Origin: Larkinella terrae
GTDB lineage: Bacteria > Bacteroidota > Bacteroidia > Cytophagales > Spirosomataceae
Direction of reading: 5' to 3'
Assembly (NCBI RefSeq): GCF_009668025.1
Contig: NZ_WJXZ01000001.1
Span: 425,814 to 489,813, forward strand
Length of the DNA stretch: 64,000 nucleotides
Below the pieces are notes generated by a model. It saw only the letters and a program-made list of their open reading frames with translations. It had not been told where the DNA came from and did not search any database. Numbering within the stretch: position 1 is the first letter of the stretch; each line of letters begins with the position of its first letter. This document shows, piece after piece, positions 1-7,370 of this stretch. A program made the translations under genes and the position numbers.

Positions 1-100
1 TTTTCCATTTCTACAAACCTTCAATCAATGTCCATAACATCAATTCCGATCAATTGTGTTCACGGATTCGATCAGACGGAGAAAGATTTTACCGAGGTCG

Positions 101-128
101 CGGTTTCAGCCCGGAAACCGTATCTTTG
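101..128 (+). promoter_or_regulatory. Promoter of the UbiA gene with adjacent inverted repeat
   Basis: TATCTTTG at 121-128 matches the Bacteroidota -7 consensus TAnnTTTG and sits 23 bases before the start codon at 152. Directly upstream is a perfect inverted repeat, CGGTTTC (101-107) and GAAACCG (114-120), which could be an operator or just another copy of the CGGTTT-type sequence common in this genome. No clear -33 TTG was seen. Confidence 0.55.
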
Positions 129-151
129 ATGAATAGAATCTCTTTACGGCT

Positions 152-1051
152 ATGACCCCAAAAGTCCGGAGCCAATCGGCCCGTGCGGGTAATCCGCCAT
201 TCTACGTCTACGTGCTGGGTTTCCTGCGGCTGATCCGGGTGCAAAACCTGCTGATCATCGTCGGAACGCAATATTTTGCGCGCGTTACGCTCATTGGCCC
301 GCGCGACAACTGGACCGGTTTATTGCTGGACCCCCAACTCTTTTTACTCTCACTCTCAACGGTTTGCATTGCGGCCGCCGGTTACATTATCAACGATTAT
401 TTTGACATCAAGATCGACATTGTCAACAAACCGGAGCGGGTCATCATCGGGCGGTATCTGAAACGGCAGATTGCGATGGGATTGCATCAGGCCCTGAATT
501 TTCTGGGTGTGGTGATCGGTTTTTACCTCAGCAAATGGGTGTTTGTGGTTAACGTGCTATCGGTGACGTTACTCTGGTTTTACTCGGCCAAATTCAAACG
601 GCAACCTTTCATCGGAAACTTCATCGTGGCTTTGCTCACGGCTTTATCGCTCATTGTGCTGGCGGTTTATTACCGGCAACAGGTGGATTTGCTGCTCATT
701 TACGCCTTGTTTTCGTTCGTGATCACGCTGGTCCGGGAAATCATCAAAGACATGGAAGATGTGAAAGGTGACGCCCGCTACGGCTGCCGGACGCTGCCGA
801 TTGTCTGGGGGCTGCGCCGAACCAAACAATTGCTCTACATTATCATCACAACCTTCATTATTTCGCTGTTTTCGATTGCGCATTCGCTCCGGAACGAGCA
901 ATTATTCTGGATGTTCGTGATTCTGCTGGTGCCGATTGCCTGGCTGGTTTACCGGCTGGTGCGGGCCGACACCCGGCGGGATTTTTCTTACCTCAGTTCC
1001 CTTTGTAAACTGATTATGCTGATTGGCGTCGTGAGTATGGCGTGGGTATAA
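152..1051 (+). CDS. UbiA-family prenyltransferase (geranylgeranylglycerol-phosphate geranylgeranyltransferase-like)
   Basis: An integral membrane prenyltransferase of 299 residues, the usual family length, with about eight or nine hydrophobic segments. Both Asp-rich prenyl-diphosphate/Mg sites are visible: N81-D82-YF-D85-IKI-D89 and D200-ME-D203-VKG-D207. UbiA enzymes transfer an isoprenoid from its diphosphate to an acceptor inside the membrane. Bacteroidota members of this subgroup are usually annotated as geranylgeranylglycerol-phosphate geranylgeranyltransferase by similarity to the archaeal enzyme; the acceptor cannot be read from sequence. A menaquinone, haem or other UbiA role is possible but the length and motif style fit the archaeal-like group better. 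It is monocistronic or co-transcribed with the secreted protein at 1,130. A perfect -7 box lies just upstream. Confidence 0.85.
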   Translation: MTPKVRSQSARAGNPPFYVYVLGFLRLIRVQNLLIIVGTQYFARVTLIGPRDNWTGLLLDPQLFLLSLSTVCIAAAGYIINDYFDIKIDIVNKPERVIIGRYLKRQIAMGLHQALNFLGVVIGFYLSKWVFVVNVLSVTLLWFYSAKFKRQPFIGNFIVALLTALSLIVLAVYYRQQVDLLLIYALFSFVITLVREIIKDMEDVKGDARYGCRTLPIVWGLRRTKQLLYIIITTFIISLFSIAHSLRNEQLFWMFVILLVPIAWLVYRLVRADTRRDFSYLSSLCKLIMLIGVVSMAWV

Positions 1052-1129
1052 CATCCGTTCGCTCAATTAGATGCTTTGGTCCGGCAAAATCTCCGTAGTT
1101 TTAGGCTGACACGAATCCCATCCTTAAGT

Positions 1130-1828
1130 ATGAAACCGCTGTTTCTCCTACTCATCTGCTGCCTTGCCCCATTCGTCCTTAACGCTCAGGATTGCCTGGG
1201 CATGAAATTCAAAACGGGAACCAGCTACGAAATGCAGTCCTTCAGTGCAAAAGACAAACTCGTCGGACGGATGGTGTATACCATCAAAAGTGTGAAAACC
1301 GAAGGCGGTTCCACCTTGATTAATGTTTCGGTGCAGTCGTTCGACGACAAAGACAAAGCGTCTCCGGAAATGACCGTCAATTACACCTGCACCGGCAACG
1401 AGCTCATTGCCGATTTGTCGGGCATGATGCTGGCCACGAACGAAGCCATGAAAAACATGGAAGTCCGCGTGAAAGCGAATAAGCTGATTTACCCCAAAAG
1501 TCTGAGTGAAGGCAGCAAACTACCCGACGGCGAGCTGGTTGCCGAAACGTATAACAATGGTGCCAAAATGATGGACATGGACTTTAAAGTCGTCAACCGG
1601 CAGGTCGAGAGCAAGGAAAGCCTGACCACGCCCGCCGGTACGTTCAGCGTTTACAAGATCAATTCCGAGATCAACATGACCAACCGGGCGATGGGCATCC
1701 CGATCCGGGCCACATTCCGTTCCATCAGCTACCGCGCCAGCGACGTCCTGTTCGACATCAAAACGGAAACGTATTCCAAGAACGACAAACTCCGGAGCTA
1801 TACGGTTTTGAGTAAACTGAGTAATTAA
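1130..1828 (+). CDS. Secreted DUF3108/TapB-like protein
   Basis: The frame opens at 1,076, but the start at 1,130 gives a clean signal peptide (MKPLFLLLICCLAPFVLNAQ, cleaved before the Asp-Cys) and is preferred. The mature protein of about 210 residues is predicted all-beta, with the repeated pattern seen in DUF3108/TapB-family periplasmic proteins: an N-terminal 'G-x-x-Y-E' strand pair, a central 'Y-P-x-x-L-x-x-G-x-x-L-P-D-G' segment and 'T-P-A-G-T-F-x-V-Y-K-I' near residue 180. The function of these proteins is unknown; they are thought to sit in the periplasm or on the outer membrane. The gene ends just before a seven-base repeat hairpin and converges on the lipoprotein gene at 1,958. Confidence 0.7.
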   Translation: MKPLFLLLICCLAPFVLNAQDCLGMKFKTGTSYEMQSFSAKDKLVGRMVYTIKSVKTEGGSTLINVSVQSFDDKDKASPEMTVNYTCTGNELIADLSGMMLATNEAMKNMEVRVKANKLIYPKSLSEGSKLPDGELVAETYNNGAKMMDMDFKVVNRQVESKESLTTPAGTFSVYKINSEINMTNRAMGIPIRATFRSISYRASDVLFDIKTETYSKNDKLRSYTVLSKLSN

Positions 1829-1834
1829 TGAAAT

Positions 1835-1953
1835 GACCATTGACGATTGACGATTGACCATTACCTGTCGGCGCTAGATAGTAAATCTATCTATATCTAT
1901 GGTCAATCGTCGATGGTCGATGGTCAATGGTCAATAGTCGATTGTCAATCGTC
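1835..1953. repeat. Heptamer hairpin element A
   Basis: Four exact seven-base units (GACCATT, GACGATT, GACGATT, GACCATT) run from 1,835 to 1,862. Eight units in the opposite orientation (TATGGTC, AATCGTC, GATGGTC, GATGGTC, AATGGTC, AATAGTC, GATTGTC, AATCGTC) run from 1,898 to 1,953. The arms can pair around a 35-base AT-rich loop. It lies between two convergent genes, so it may double as a bidirectional terminator. It is related in design, not sequence, to the elements at 11,556, 14,381, 16,574 and 20,585. Confidence 0.9.
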
Positions 1954-1957
1954 ATTT

Positions 1958-2521
1958 TCACTGCACCGTCAGGTCAAAATCCACGTTGACGTCGTCGCTG
2001 CCCGGTGTGGGTGTGCCATACTTCGCGTTCGGCTGGTGACGCAGTTGCACTTTTAATTTCCCCGTACCGGCTGCGTTCGTTTTGAGCGTTCCCTTCAACC
2101 CAATGGGCAGGTTTTTGGCGTCTTTATCGCCGTAAGTATACGTCGCCAGCGTGGTCGGATTGGGCGTGAAGACAAACAAATGCTCATTGCTTTTTTCGGC
2201 GACTTCCTTCGAAACATCGTCCACCGGCGTTTTGCTTTCGTCCAGCAACTCCACGGCCAGATCGTAAGTTTTGTTGGCTTTCAGCGTAATCTTGTCAAAT
2301 TTCGTCGGGGCCTGGCCCCCATCGCCGTCGGTATCGCGGTACGAAAACGTCTGTGTTGTCGTGGTTCCCGATTCCGTAAATTTCAGGTTAACCGTGGTGA
2401 TCAATTCATTTTCATCGGCCGGTTCGGGCTCGTCAGCCTTGTCGTTACAACCCGCTACCAGCGCCATCGACGCAACCAGCGCTACCATCCACAACCCGCG
2501 ACGTGTTCGTATTGCCTTCAT
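1958..2521 (-). CDS. Lipoprotein of a putative metal-uptake locus
   Basis: Start chosen at 2,521 (MKAIRTRRGLWMV...), not 2,554, because it places a lipobox (S-M-A-L-V-A-G-C) at a normal distance, after a positively charged n-region. The mature protein begins with an acidic linker (NDKADEPEPADENE) followed by about 150 residues of predicted beta structure with Asp-Gly rich turns (R-D-T-D-G-D-G-G), possibly a calcium- or metal-binding loop. I do not recognise the family with certainty. It is divergent from the MerC-like gene, and the shared 150-base promoter region carries GCAAC palindromes, which suggests both belong to one metal-responsive regulon. Many Bacteroidota TonB loci have a similar small lipoprotein. 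A surface or periplasmic metal-binding role is inference. Confidence 0.7.
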   Translation of the reverse strand: MKAIRTRRGLWMVALVASMALVAGCNDKADEPEPADENELITTVNLKFTESGTTTTQTFSYRDTDGDGGQAPTKFDKITLKANKTYDLAVELLDESKTPVDDVSKEVAEKSNEHLFVFTPNPTTLATYTYGDKDAKNLPIGLKGTLKTNAAGTGKLKVQLRHQPNAKYGTPTPGSDDVNVDFDLTVQ

Positions 2522-2572
2522 TTTTGTTACTGTTTTAGCTTTTTCGGTCGACAATTTTTATCGACCCGGTGG

Positions 2573-2580
2573 CAAAAATA
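2573..2580 (-). promoter_or_regulatory. -7 box of the divergent lipoprotein gene
   Basis: CAAAAATA on the plus strand reads TATTTTTG on the minus strand, a match to TAnnTTTG, 52 bases upstream of the lipoprotein start at 2,521. The expected -33 region falls inside the GCAAC palindromes, so a repressor bound there would block this promoter. Confidence 0.5.
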
Positions 2581-2587
2581 GATATTC

Positions 2588-2624
2588 GCAACAACGTTGC
2601 AAAAATAAATGCAACATAATTGCA
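2588..2624. promoter_or_regulatory. Candidate Fur/Zur-type operator (GCAAC palindromes)
   Basis: Two perfect inverted repeats lie in tandem: GCAAC-AAC-GTTGC at 2,588-2,600 and TGCAA-CATAA-TTGCA at 2,610-2,624. The half-sites between them also pair (GTTGCA at 2,596-2,601 with TGCAAC at 2,610-2,615). The block is in the intergenic region of the divergent lipoprotein and MerC-like genes. The arrangement is what a dimeric repressor of the Fur family would bind, and TGCAA-type half-sites with a MerC-like neighbour favour a zinc- or metal-dependent one. The regulator is not in the window. Confidence 0.6.
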
Positions 2625-2671
2625 AATAATCTTGTTCAGTACGGAACCATGCACTTATTTTGCATTGTCCA

Positions 2672-3070
2672 ATGAAAAAACAGGCTGCTATGAAACTGGA
2701 GGTACTAAACAGAAAGGCGGATTACATCGGAATCAGTGGGTCGGTATTGTGCATTATTCATTGTATGATTACGCCCATTTTGCTGGTCTCTTCCTCGTTT
2801 CTGACCAATGATACGGTGCGGTTTGGCTACCTGAGCCTCGATTACGTTTTCATTGGCGTCAACATCGTGGCGGTTTATTTTGCCACCCGGCATTTCACCA
2901 CGCCCGCCATCAAAGCCGGTTTGTGGTTTTTTCTGAGTGTTTTTGCCGTTGCTATTTTGCTCGAAGAGGTGAGCGAAACGTTTGAATACCTCGGGTATGC
3001 GGCTTCGTTAGGACTGGTTTTGACGCACCTCATCAACATCCGGTTTCACCGGCTGCGGCACTCGCATTAA
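2672..3070 (+). CDS. MerC-domain membrane protein
   Basis: A 132-residue protein with four hydrophobic helices, the topology and size of MerC. The start at 2,672 is the first ATG; a TTG four codons earlier is less likely. Helix 1 carries the metal-binding type motif C27-II-H30-C31 preceded by Asp17. MerC in mercury operons moves Hg(II) across the inner membrane; chromosomal Bacteroidota homologues usually lie next to Fur-family regulators and are thought to handle zinc or other soft metals. Here the upstream region has GCAAC palindromes, and the gene converges on the di-haem peroxidase gene with 16 bases between the stops. Mercury resistance is unlikely because merA, merP and merT are absent. 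Zinc or copper handling is inference. Confidence 0.8.
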   Translation: MKKQAAMKLEVLNRKADYIGISGSVLCIIHCMITPILLVSSSFLTNDTVRFGYLSLDYVFIGVNIVAVYFATRHFTTPAIKAGLWFFLSVFAVAILLEEVSETFEYLGYAASLGLVLTHLINIRFHRLRHSH

Positions 3071-3086
3071 AAACCCAATTTTTCGA

Positions 3087-4181
3087 TCAATCCGGCTGGA
3101 AACGGCGATCTTTCATAAAATCGCTGTCGGTCAGGGTTCGCAGGAAAGCCGCAATGTCCGCCTTTTCGTCGGTGGTAAACGAGAACCCGGTTTTTCCGTT
3201 TTTCTTCAACAACGGGTCCAGTTGGGGCGTATCCTGCACGTCGTTCATGTAGTGATCCAGCACTTTTTCCAGCGTCGTGAAGCGGCCGTCGTGCATATAC
3301 GGTGGGGTCAGTTCGACGTTCCGCAGGCTCGGCACCCGGAATTTATTGTAGTCATTCTGATTGAGCGTAATCTGATACCGTCCCAAATCAAAGTCCTTGC
3401 TGTTAGCGAGTTGCATCCGCAATCCGTTGTTCCGGTAACTCTGATCGGTAAACTGCTCACCCGCGTGACAGGCCGAACAATTCTGTTTGAACAGGGCCAG
3501 CCCGCGCAATTCCTGGTCCGTCAGGGTCGCACCGGCTTCTTTCCGGATGTATTTATCGTACCGGGATGTGGCCGAAACCATCGTCAGCATAAACTGCGAC
3601 AAGGCTTTCAAAAACCGCTCGGTCGTTACTTCTTCCGTTCCAAAAGCCGCTTTGAACAGCGCCGGATACTGCCCGCTCGACCGAACTTTCTTCAACACAT
3701 TCGCCAGGGAATCGCCCATTTCGACCGGGTTCTGAATCGGCGAAATGGGCAGTAAGTCGAGGTCGACAATGCCGCCATCCCAGAAAAACGCCTGTTTCCA
3801 GGCTACATTCTCAATGCCGGGGACGTTGCGGGTACCAATTTTATCGTTAATGCCGTGGCTCAGCGGATGGTCGGTATGGGCAAAACCGGCAAAGGGAGAA
3901 TGGCAGAAGGCACAGGTAATTTTACCGTCGCGCGACAGAATCCCGTCGTAAAACAGCGTTTTTCCCAGCGCAACACCTTCTACCGTGAGCGGATTTTTGG
4001 TGAAATCGTAATGCGGTTCCTCAAAATTAGCCGGTTTTTTCCAGTTGTAAGGCGTCGCCTTAAACTCAACCGGTTTGGGCTCCGGTTCGGGGTCACCCTT
4101 CCCGGAATCGTTCTGACAGCCGATCGCGAAGCCATAGAAAACAATTGCCGCCACTATTCCCGCATGTTGCCAACGCGTCAT
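3087..4181 (-). CDS. MbnH/MauG-like di-haem cytochrome c peroxidase, lipoprotein
   Basis: 364 residues with a lipobox (F-A-I-G-C22) and two c-type haem sites, C90-AF-C93-H94 and C235-SA-C238-H239, in the spacing of bacterial di-haem peroxidases and MauG. The segments 'G-T-R-N-V-P' (about 116-121), 'F-W-D-G' (133-136), 'S-P-I-Q-N-P-V-E-M' (147-155) and 'P-P-Y-M-H-D-G-R-F' near the C-terminus are family hallmarks. It is the last gene of a minus-strand run that includes an MbnP-like protein. In the characterised methanotroph pair, MbnH is such a di-haem protein and oxidises a tryptophan of its partner MbnP to kynurenine. A plain H2O2-scavenging peroxidase is the alternative. The pairing, rather than the sequence alone, argues for the MbnH role. 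Confidence 0.82.
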   Translation of the reverse strand: MTRWQHAGIVAAIVFYGFAIGCQNDSGKGDPEPEPKPVEFKATPYNWKKPANFEEPHYDFTKNPLTVEGVALGKTLFYDGILSRDGKITCAFCHSPFAGFAHTDHPLSHGINDKIGTRNVPGIENVAWKQAFFWDGGIVDLDLLPISPIQNPVEMGDSLANVLKKVRSSGQYPALFKAAFGTEEVTTERFLKALSQFMLTMVSATSRYDKYIRKEAGATLTDQELRGLALFKQNCSACHAGEQFTDQSYRNNGLRMQLANSKDFDLGRYQITLNQNDYNKFRVPSLRNVELTPPYMHDGRFTTLEKVLDHYMNDVQDTPQLDPLLKKNGKTGFSFTTDEKADIAAFLRTLTDSDFMKDRRFQPD

Positions 4182-4317
4182 ATCAATCTACCTCTACGCC
4201 CGAATTTAGAAAGCTAATTTACTACATTAAAACGTCCGAACGCTAATTAACGTATGACGGACTTCCCTGCTCCTTTCCAAAAGTATGCCAATTGTTACCC
4301 GAATTACCCAACTGGTC

Positions 4318-4785
4318 TCATTCTTTCAGATACTTTTCGGCATCGGCCATCTTGTTCCGCATCCGCTGGCTCAGGCTGGTCACTTTCAACTGTTGACTTC
4401 TCAGGTACGCCAGACCATTTTTCTCATCCAGTTGCTGCAGCGTATCGCCCTTATACTGGTGCATCCAGTCCGTCATCCGGTCATCGGTTTCCTTCAACTC
4501 CCGAATGATCTGCCAACCGCGTTCCTGCTCCTTGCCAGCGTTTTTTTGCACTTTTAACGAAACATCTTCCTGAAGTTGCATCAACGCGCCCATCCGGTCC
4601 ATCAGGCTGTCGTGAACCGCCAGCACTTCCTTTTCCAGATCAGCGACCGGCCCCGGCAACGCAGTCTGAACGGACGAATCGGGGTGATGGTGGTGATGGG
4701 TTTCGGCCTGTTTGTTGGATTCACAAGCCCCGTTGAACAAAACCAGAAAACCTATTACTAAAACCGTACTTATATCATTCTTCAT
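4318..4785 (-). CDS. Small His-rich lipoprotein
   Basis: Start placed at 4,785, which gives a short signal and the lipobox F-N-G-A-C21; the frame extends to 4,860 but the extra residues would spoil the signal peptide. Right after the lipid anchor comes a run of five histidines (residues 30-34) followed by Pro-Asp, a typical flexible metal-binding tail. The rest (about 50-155) is a predicted antiparallel helical pair rich in Lys, Glu and Gln with conserved-looking 'H-D-S-L-M-D-R-M-G' and 'D-W-M-H-Q-Y' patches. Similar Bacteroidota proteins are loosely annotated as viral A-type inclusion proteins because of the coiled coil; that name carries no function. It lies between the small Cys gene and the peroxidase gene. 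A periplasmic metal chaperone or buffer is plausible. Confidence 0.7.
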   Translation of the reverse strand: MKNDISTVLVIGFLVLFNGACESNKQAETHHHHHPDSSVQTALPGPVADLEKEVLAVHDSLMDRMGALMQLQEDVSLKVQKNAGKEQERGWQIIRELKETDDRMTDWMHQYKGDTLQQLDEKNGLAYLRSQQLKVTSLSQRMRNKMADAEKYLKE

Positions 4786-4865
4786 TGGTAACCAGCGATT
4801 TATCTGAAAATACAAAAATCCTACAGCGCTTTTTACCCGCACAAACCGGATAAAAGGCATACCGC

Positions 4866-4887
4866 CTGACCGCGTCCATGCGGTCAG
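4866..4887. repeat. Short hairpin between operon genes
   Basis: CTGACCGC (4,866-4,873) and GCGGTCAG (4,880-4,887) form a perfect 8-bp stem with a 6-base loop, between the small Cys gene and the His-rich lipoprotein gene. No U-run follows on either strand, so it is more likely an mRNA stability or processing hairpin than an intrinsic terminator. Confidence 0.5.
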
Positions 4888-4916
4888 CAGTCATTCGATT
4901 GCCTGTTGATTTTGCT

Positions 4917-5294
4917 TTACCGACAGGGCGGATGCATGACATCGGCTAAAGGCGCCGAATAGGAAAGGAGTTGATAAATGAAGCTGGCTTTTGTGCACAA
5001 AACCGGTACCCTGGGCCGGAACGCAAACCACAAAAGGGGCTGCGCATACAATTGAAGAACGGGCGTGTTCTGCACCCGTTCGTTGGTTTGCTGATCCTGT
5101 TTTTCCTGCTGCGCTTTCAGCCGTTTCGCGAGGTAACATTGTCCGTCGCAATGCAACTCGGGCCGGGAGCGGTTTTCGCACAACACCCGGGCAATGTACT
5201 CCCTGTTGAGCTGGAAATAGGCAATCGTTCCCCACCGACTGAACGTCGGCAGCAGAACGGCGAATAACCAGCTAAAAAGAAGTAATTTCCGCAT
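4917..5294 (-). CDS. Small conserved Cys-motif protein (copy 1)
   Basis: 125 residues from the start at 5,294, chosen because the longer frame would run into the MbnP gene. An N-terminal hydrophobic segment (residues 3-16) is a signal peptide or anchor. The key patch is C39-ENR-x-x-P-ELH-C49-DGQ-C53-YLAKRL, followed by a charged Gln/Lys/Glu helix. A paralogue at 9,849-10,223 keeps all three cysteines at identical positions. The C-terminal half is poorly conserved between copies. The three cysteines plus His48 could hold one soft metal ion. I know this only as an uncharacterised Bacteroidota family. Its place between MbnP and the His-rich lipoprotein suggests a metal-handling role. Confidence 0.75.
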   Translation of the reverse strand: MRKLLLFSWLFAVLLPTFSRWGTIAYFQLNREYIARVLCENRSRPELHCDGQCYLAKRLKAQQEKQDQQTNERVQNTPVLQLYAQPLLWFAFRPRVPVLCTKASFIYQLLSYSAPLADVMHPPCR

Positions 5295-5320
5295 AACCAC
5301 GGACCGCCGAGCGGCCCCGT

Positions 5321-6124
5321 TCAATCAACCTGAACCGTACCGACACTGAACATGGTCGCGTAATTATTCGCGACGTTCCGGGAGGAATCTGACACCATGA
5401 TGTCCGGGCTTTTCGCAATACTGAGCGGTTTGACTCCGTCGAACAGTTTCAGTACGTCCGCCTTGATCTGAACATTGGTTTTTCCATTCACAACCACCTG
5501 GGCAGTTTGCGGGTTGAACGCCAACTGAATGGTTTTCAGGTTATTGATGGTTTTGGTTTTATACCCGCCAAACAGGCCGATGTGGTACATAAAATTACGG
5601 CTTCCGGTCGCATCAACCGGCGCTTTGGCCGAAGTGCCTTCCAGTTTCAGGAAAATATAGCCCGAATTCCAGTCCCAGTACATGCCCGACGCCAGACCGC
5701 CGGGGTCCAGCGCGCCCGTCCGTTTTGCGATATCCATCGTATTCCGCAGACTATCCACCCCGACGACAAAGTCGATGCCCGTATATTCATCTGCGGGAAT
5801 ATTACGGAGCAAAATCGACTGGGAGGCCGCGTTGCTTTCCATTACCAGAAAATAACTGCTGTCCTGCGGCACTACGTACGACGAGCCATCCGCCTTTTTT
5901 AACTTGATGTTACTTACGAAGTAGTTCAGTTTCGTAACGGAAAAAGGCTCACCGCTGCCGTTCGTATAAGTCGTTCCATCGAGTTTTAAGTCACTGGCTC
6001 CGACCACGTTATCAAATCTCAACTGAACCGAACCGTATTCCGGTTCCAGCGGATCATCGTGGCAGGCAATCAGAACCAATATGAAGAAGAATACGCTCAT
6101 AACTGAAAGAAGGGAGTTTTTCAT
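5321..6124 (-). CDS. MbnP-family copper-binding lipoprotein
   Basis: 267 residues with lipobox L-V-L-I-A-C21. Family signatures are clear: 'V-T-K-L-N-Y-F-V-S-N-I' (63-73), 'I-D-F-V-V-G-V-D-S-L-R-N' (117-128) and 'M-Y-W-D-W-N-S-G-Y-I-F-L-K-L-E-G' (148-163), then 'Y-H-I-G-L-F-G'. MbnP was described as the periplasmic partner of MbnH in methanobactin operons of methanotrophs, where it binds copper after a tryptophan is oxidised. Trp150 and Trp152 are the only obvious candidates here. Apart from the lipid-anchor Cys there is no cysteine, so it is unlike the four-Cys members of the wider family. It is 13 bases from the upstream BNR gene and 26 bases from the small Cys gene, consistent with one transcript. 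Confidence 0.88.
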   Translation of the reverse strand: MKNSLLSVMSVFFFILVLIACHDDPLEPEYGSVQLRFDNVVGASDLKLDGTTYTNGSGEPFSVTKLNYFVSNIKLKKADGSSYVVPQDSSYFLVMESNAASQSILLRNIPADEYTGIDFVVGVDSLRNTMDIAKRTGALDPGGLASGMYWDWNSGYIFLKLEGTSAKAPVDATGSRNFMYHIGLFGGYKTKTINNLKTIQLAFNPQTAQVVVNGKTNVQIKADVLKLFDGVKPLSIAKSPDIMVSDSSRNVANNYATMFSVGTVQVD

Positions 6125-6137
6125 AATTCAACGTTGC

Positions 6138-7334
6138 TTAAAATGACTCAATCCATCTGCTTACTATAACGCTGTTTTGCTGGTTTTTCTGCTGTTCATA
6201 CGCGACTAAAAGCCCTTTTTTGGTCGCCAGCAGCACTGGGAAAACCGCATTCACGTCCGTCGGTGTCAGGTAAGTAATCGGCGAAGCCGTGCCGTTGACA
6301 ATCTTCCGCATGCCGATCCGCGAAATAAACCGACTCTCGCCAGCCGCGTTTTTCAGTTCCATCGACTCATCCCACACCCACACCAGTTGCCCGTTGACTG
6401 AAGCCACCTGAGGGTGCTTGGTCCGCTCGGAAACAATCCCCGAAACCAGTTGCGTCGAGCCCAGCTTCGCCAGTTTAATACCAGGCATTTTTTCGCCCCC
6501 CGAAAACCAGGTTACGAACAGATCGTTGCCAACCTGCGCCACGTCGGGGCCGGTGTGCGGACACGCATTCACTTTCCACTGGTCGTTAAAAACCACTTTC
6601 GGGCTGGTGAACGTCCGTCCGCCGTCGGTCGAAACCGCGTGACTGATGTCCCGCGCGCCGTCGTCCAGCAAATCGCGGTAGGCAACGTGAATCTGGTTTT
6701 TCGCATCGACGAACACGTTGGTCCGGCAGCACTGGCAGGCGTTGTCGTCCACCAGAACCTCCTTCCCAAAACCGCCCCCCGCCAGGGTTTGGGTAAACTT
6801 CACGGTCCGGCCTTCCTTGCTGGCGGCTTTTTCGTCGAGCCACACAATCCCGATTTCGCCATTGGGCAAGCGGTTCAAGTTGCTGAACGAGTGGCCTTTG
6901 CCCGCAGTCACGTCGCGGTGGACGGCTTTGGGGTCGGTCCAGGTTTGGCCACCGTTGGAGGAGGTTACAAACAGCAAATCTCCGGCGCGGGGGGCGTCAG
7001 TTGTCGGACGTGACACTTCAAAAGTGGCCAGAATCGTGCCGTCTTTCTTAAACGCTACTTTCGGCATGCCTTCGGCGTGGGTCGAAAAAACCGCCGGTGA
7101 ATTCACCCGGTTTTTCTCGCCGAACGTCCGACCGCCGTCTTCCGATACGGCAAAATAAAAATGAACCTTATCGCCTTCTTTTTCCGTCCAGCTCAACACC
7201 GGGTTGTTCCGGTGATCGGTAGTCAGGCGCGGGGTGGCCCCGACAAACTGCGGATTCGAAAGGCGGATCTCTCTGGCGGGCCGTTCGGCGAATCCAAACA
7301 ACAGGACGGCGGCAATGAGAAGGATGTTTTTCAT
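6138..7334 (-). CDS. Secreted BNR/sialidase-fold propeller protein with Cys cluster
   Basis: 398 residues with a signal peptide ending near A-E-R-P-A20. Three Asp-box repeats (S-x-D-G-G-x-T-[FW]) occur at about 64-71, 126-132 and 235-242, so a sialidase-like beta-propeller is expected. True sialidase activity is doubtful because the Arg triad and catalytic Tyr/Glu are not evident and the neighbours are metal genes. Instead a cysteine cluster is present, C200-Q-C202-C203-R-T, with C258-P-H260 in a later blade; together they could form a metal site. The gene lies 36 bases after the TonB receptor and 13 bases before MbnP. Annotation pipelines would call this an exo-alpha-sialidase; I think a metal- or MbnP-related periplasmic role is more likely. 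Confidence 0.75.
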   Translation of the reverse strand: MKNILLIAAVLLFGFAERPAREIRLSNPQFVGATPRLTTDHRNNPVLSWTEKEGDKVHFYFAVSEDGGRTFGEKNRVNSPAVFSTHAEGMPKVAFKKDGTILATFEVSRPTTDAPRAGDLLFVTSSNGGQTWTDPKAVHRDVTAGKGHSFSNLNRLPNGEIGIVWLDEKAASKEGRTVKFTQTLAGGGFGKEVLVDDNACQCCRTNVFVDAKNQIHVAYRDLLDDGARDISHAVSTDGGRTFTSPKVVFNDQWKVNACPHTGPDVAQVGNDLFVTWFSGGEKMPGIKLAKLGSTQLVSGIVSERTKHPQVASVNGQLVWVWDESMELKNAAGESRFISRIGMRKIVNGTASPITYLTPTDVNAVFPVLLATKKGLLVAYEQQKNQQNSVIVSRWIESF

Positions 7335-7370
7335 GGAAATAAAGATTTTCGGTTGGGGGCGCTATTATTG

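Noticed and set aside
2672-3070. Mercury-resistance operon
   Set aside because: No merA, merP or merT; MerC-like proteins alone are common in chromosomes.
6138-7334. Functional exo-sialidase
   Set aside because: Asp-boxes alone do not show activity; the catalytic Arg triad and Tyr are not evident and the neighbours are metal genes.
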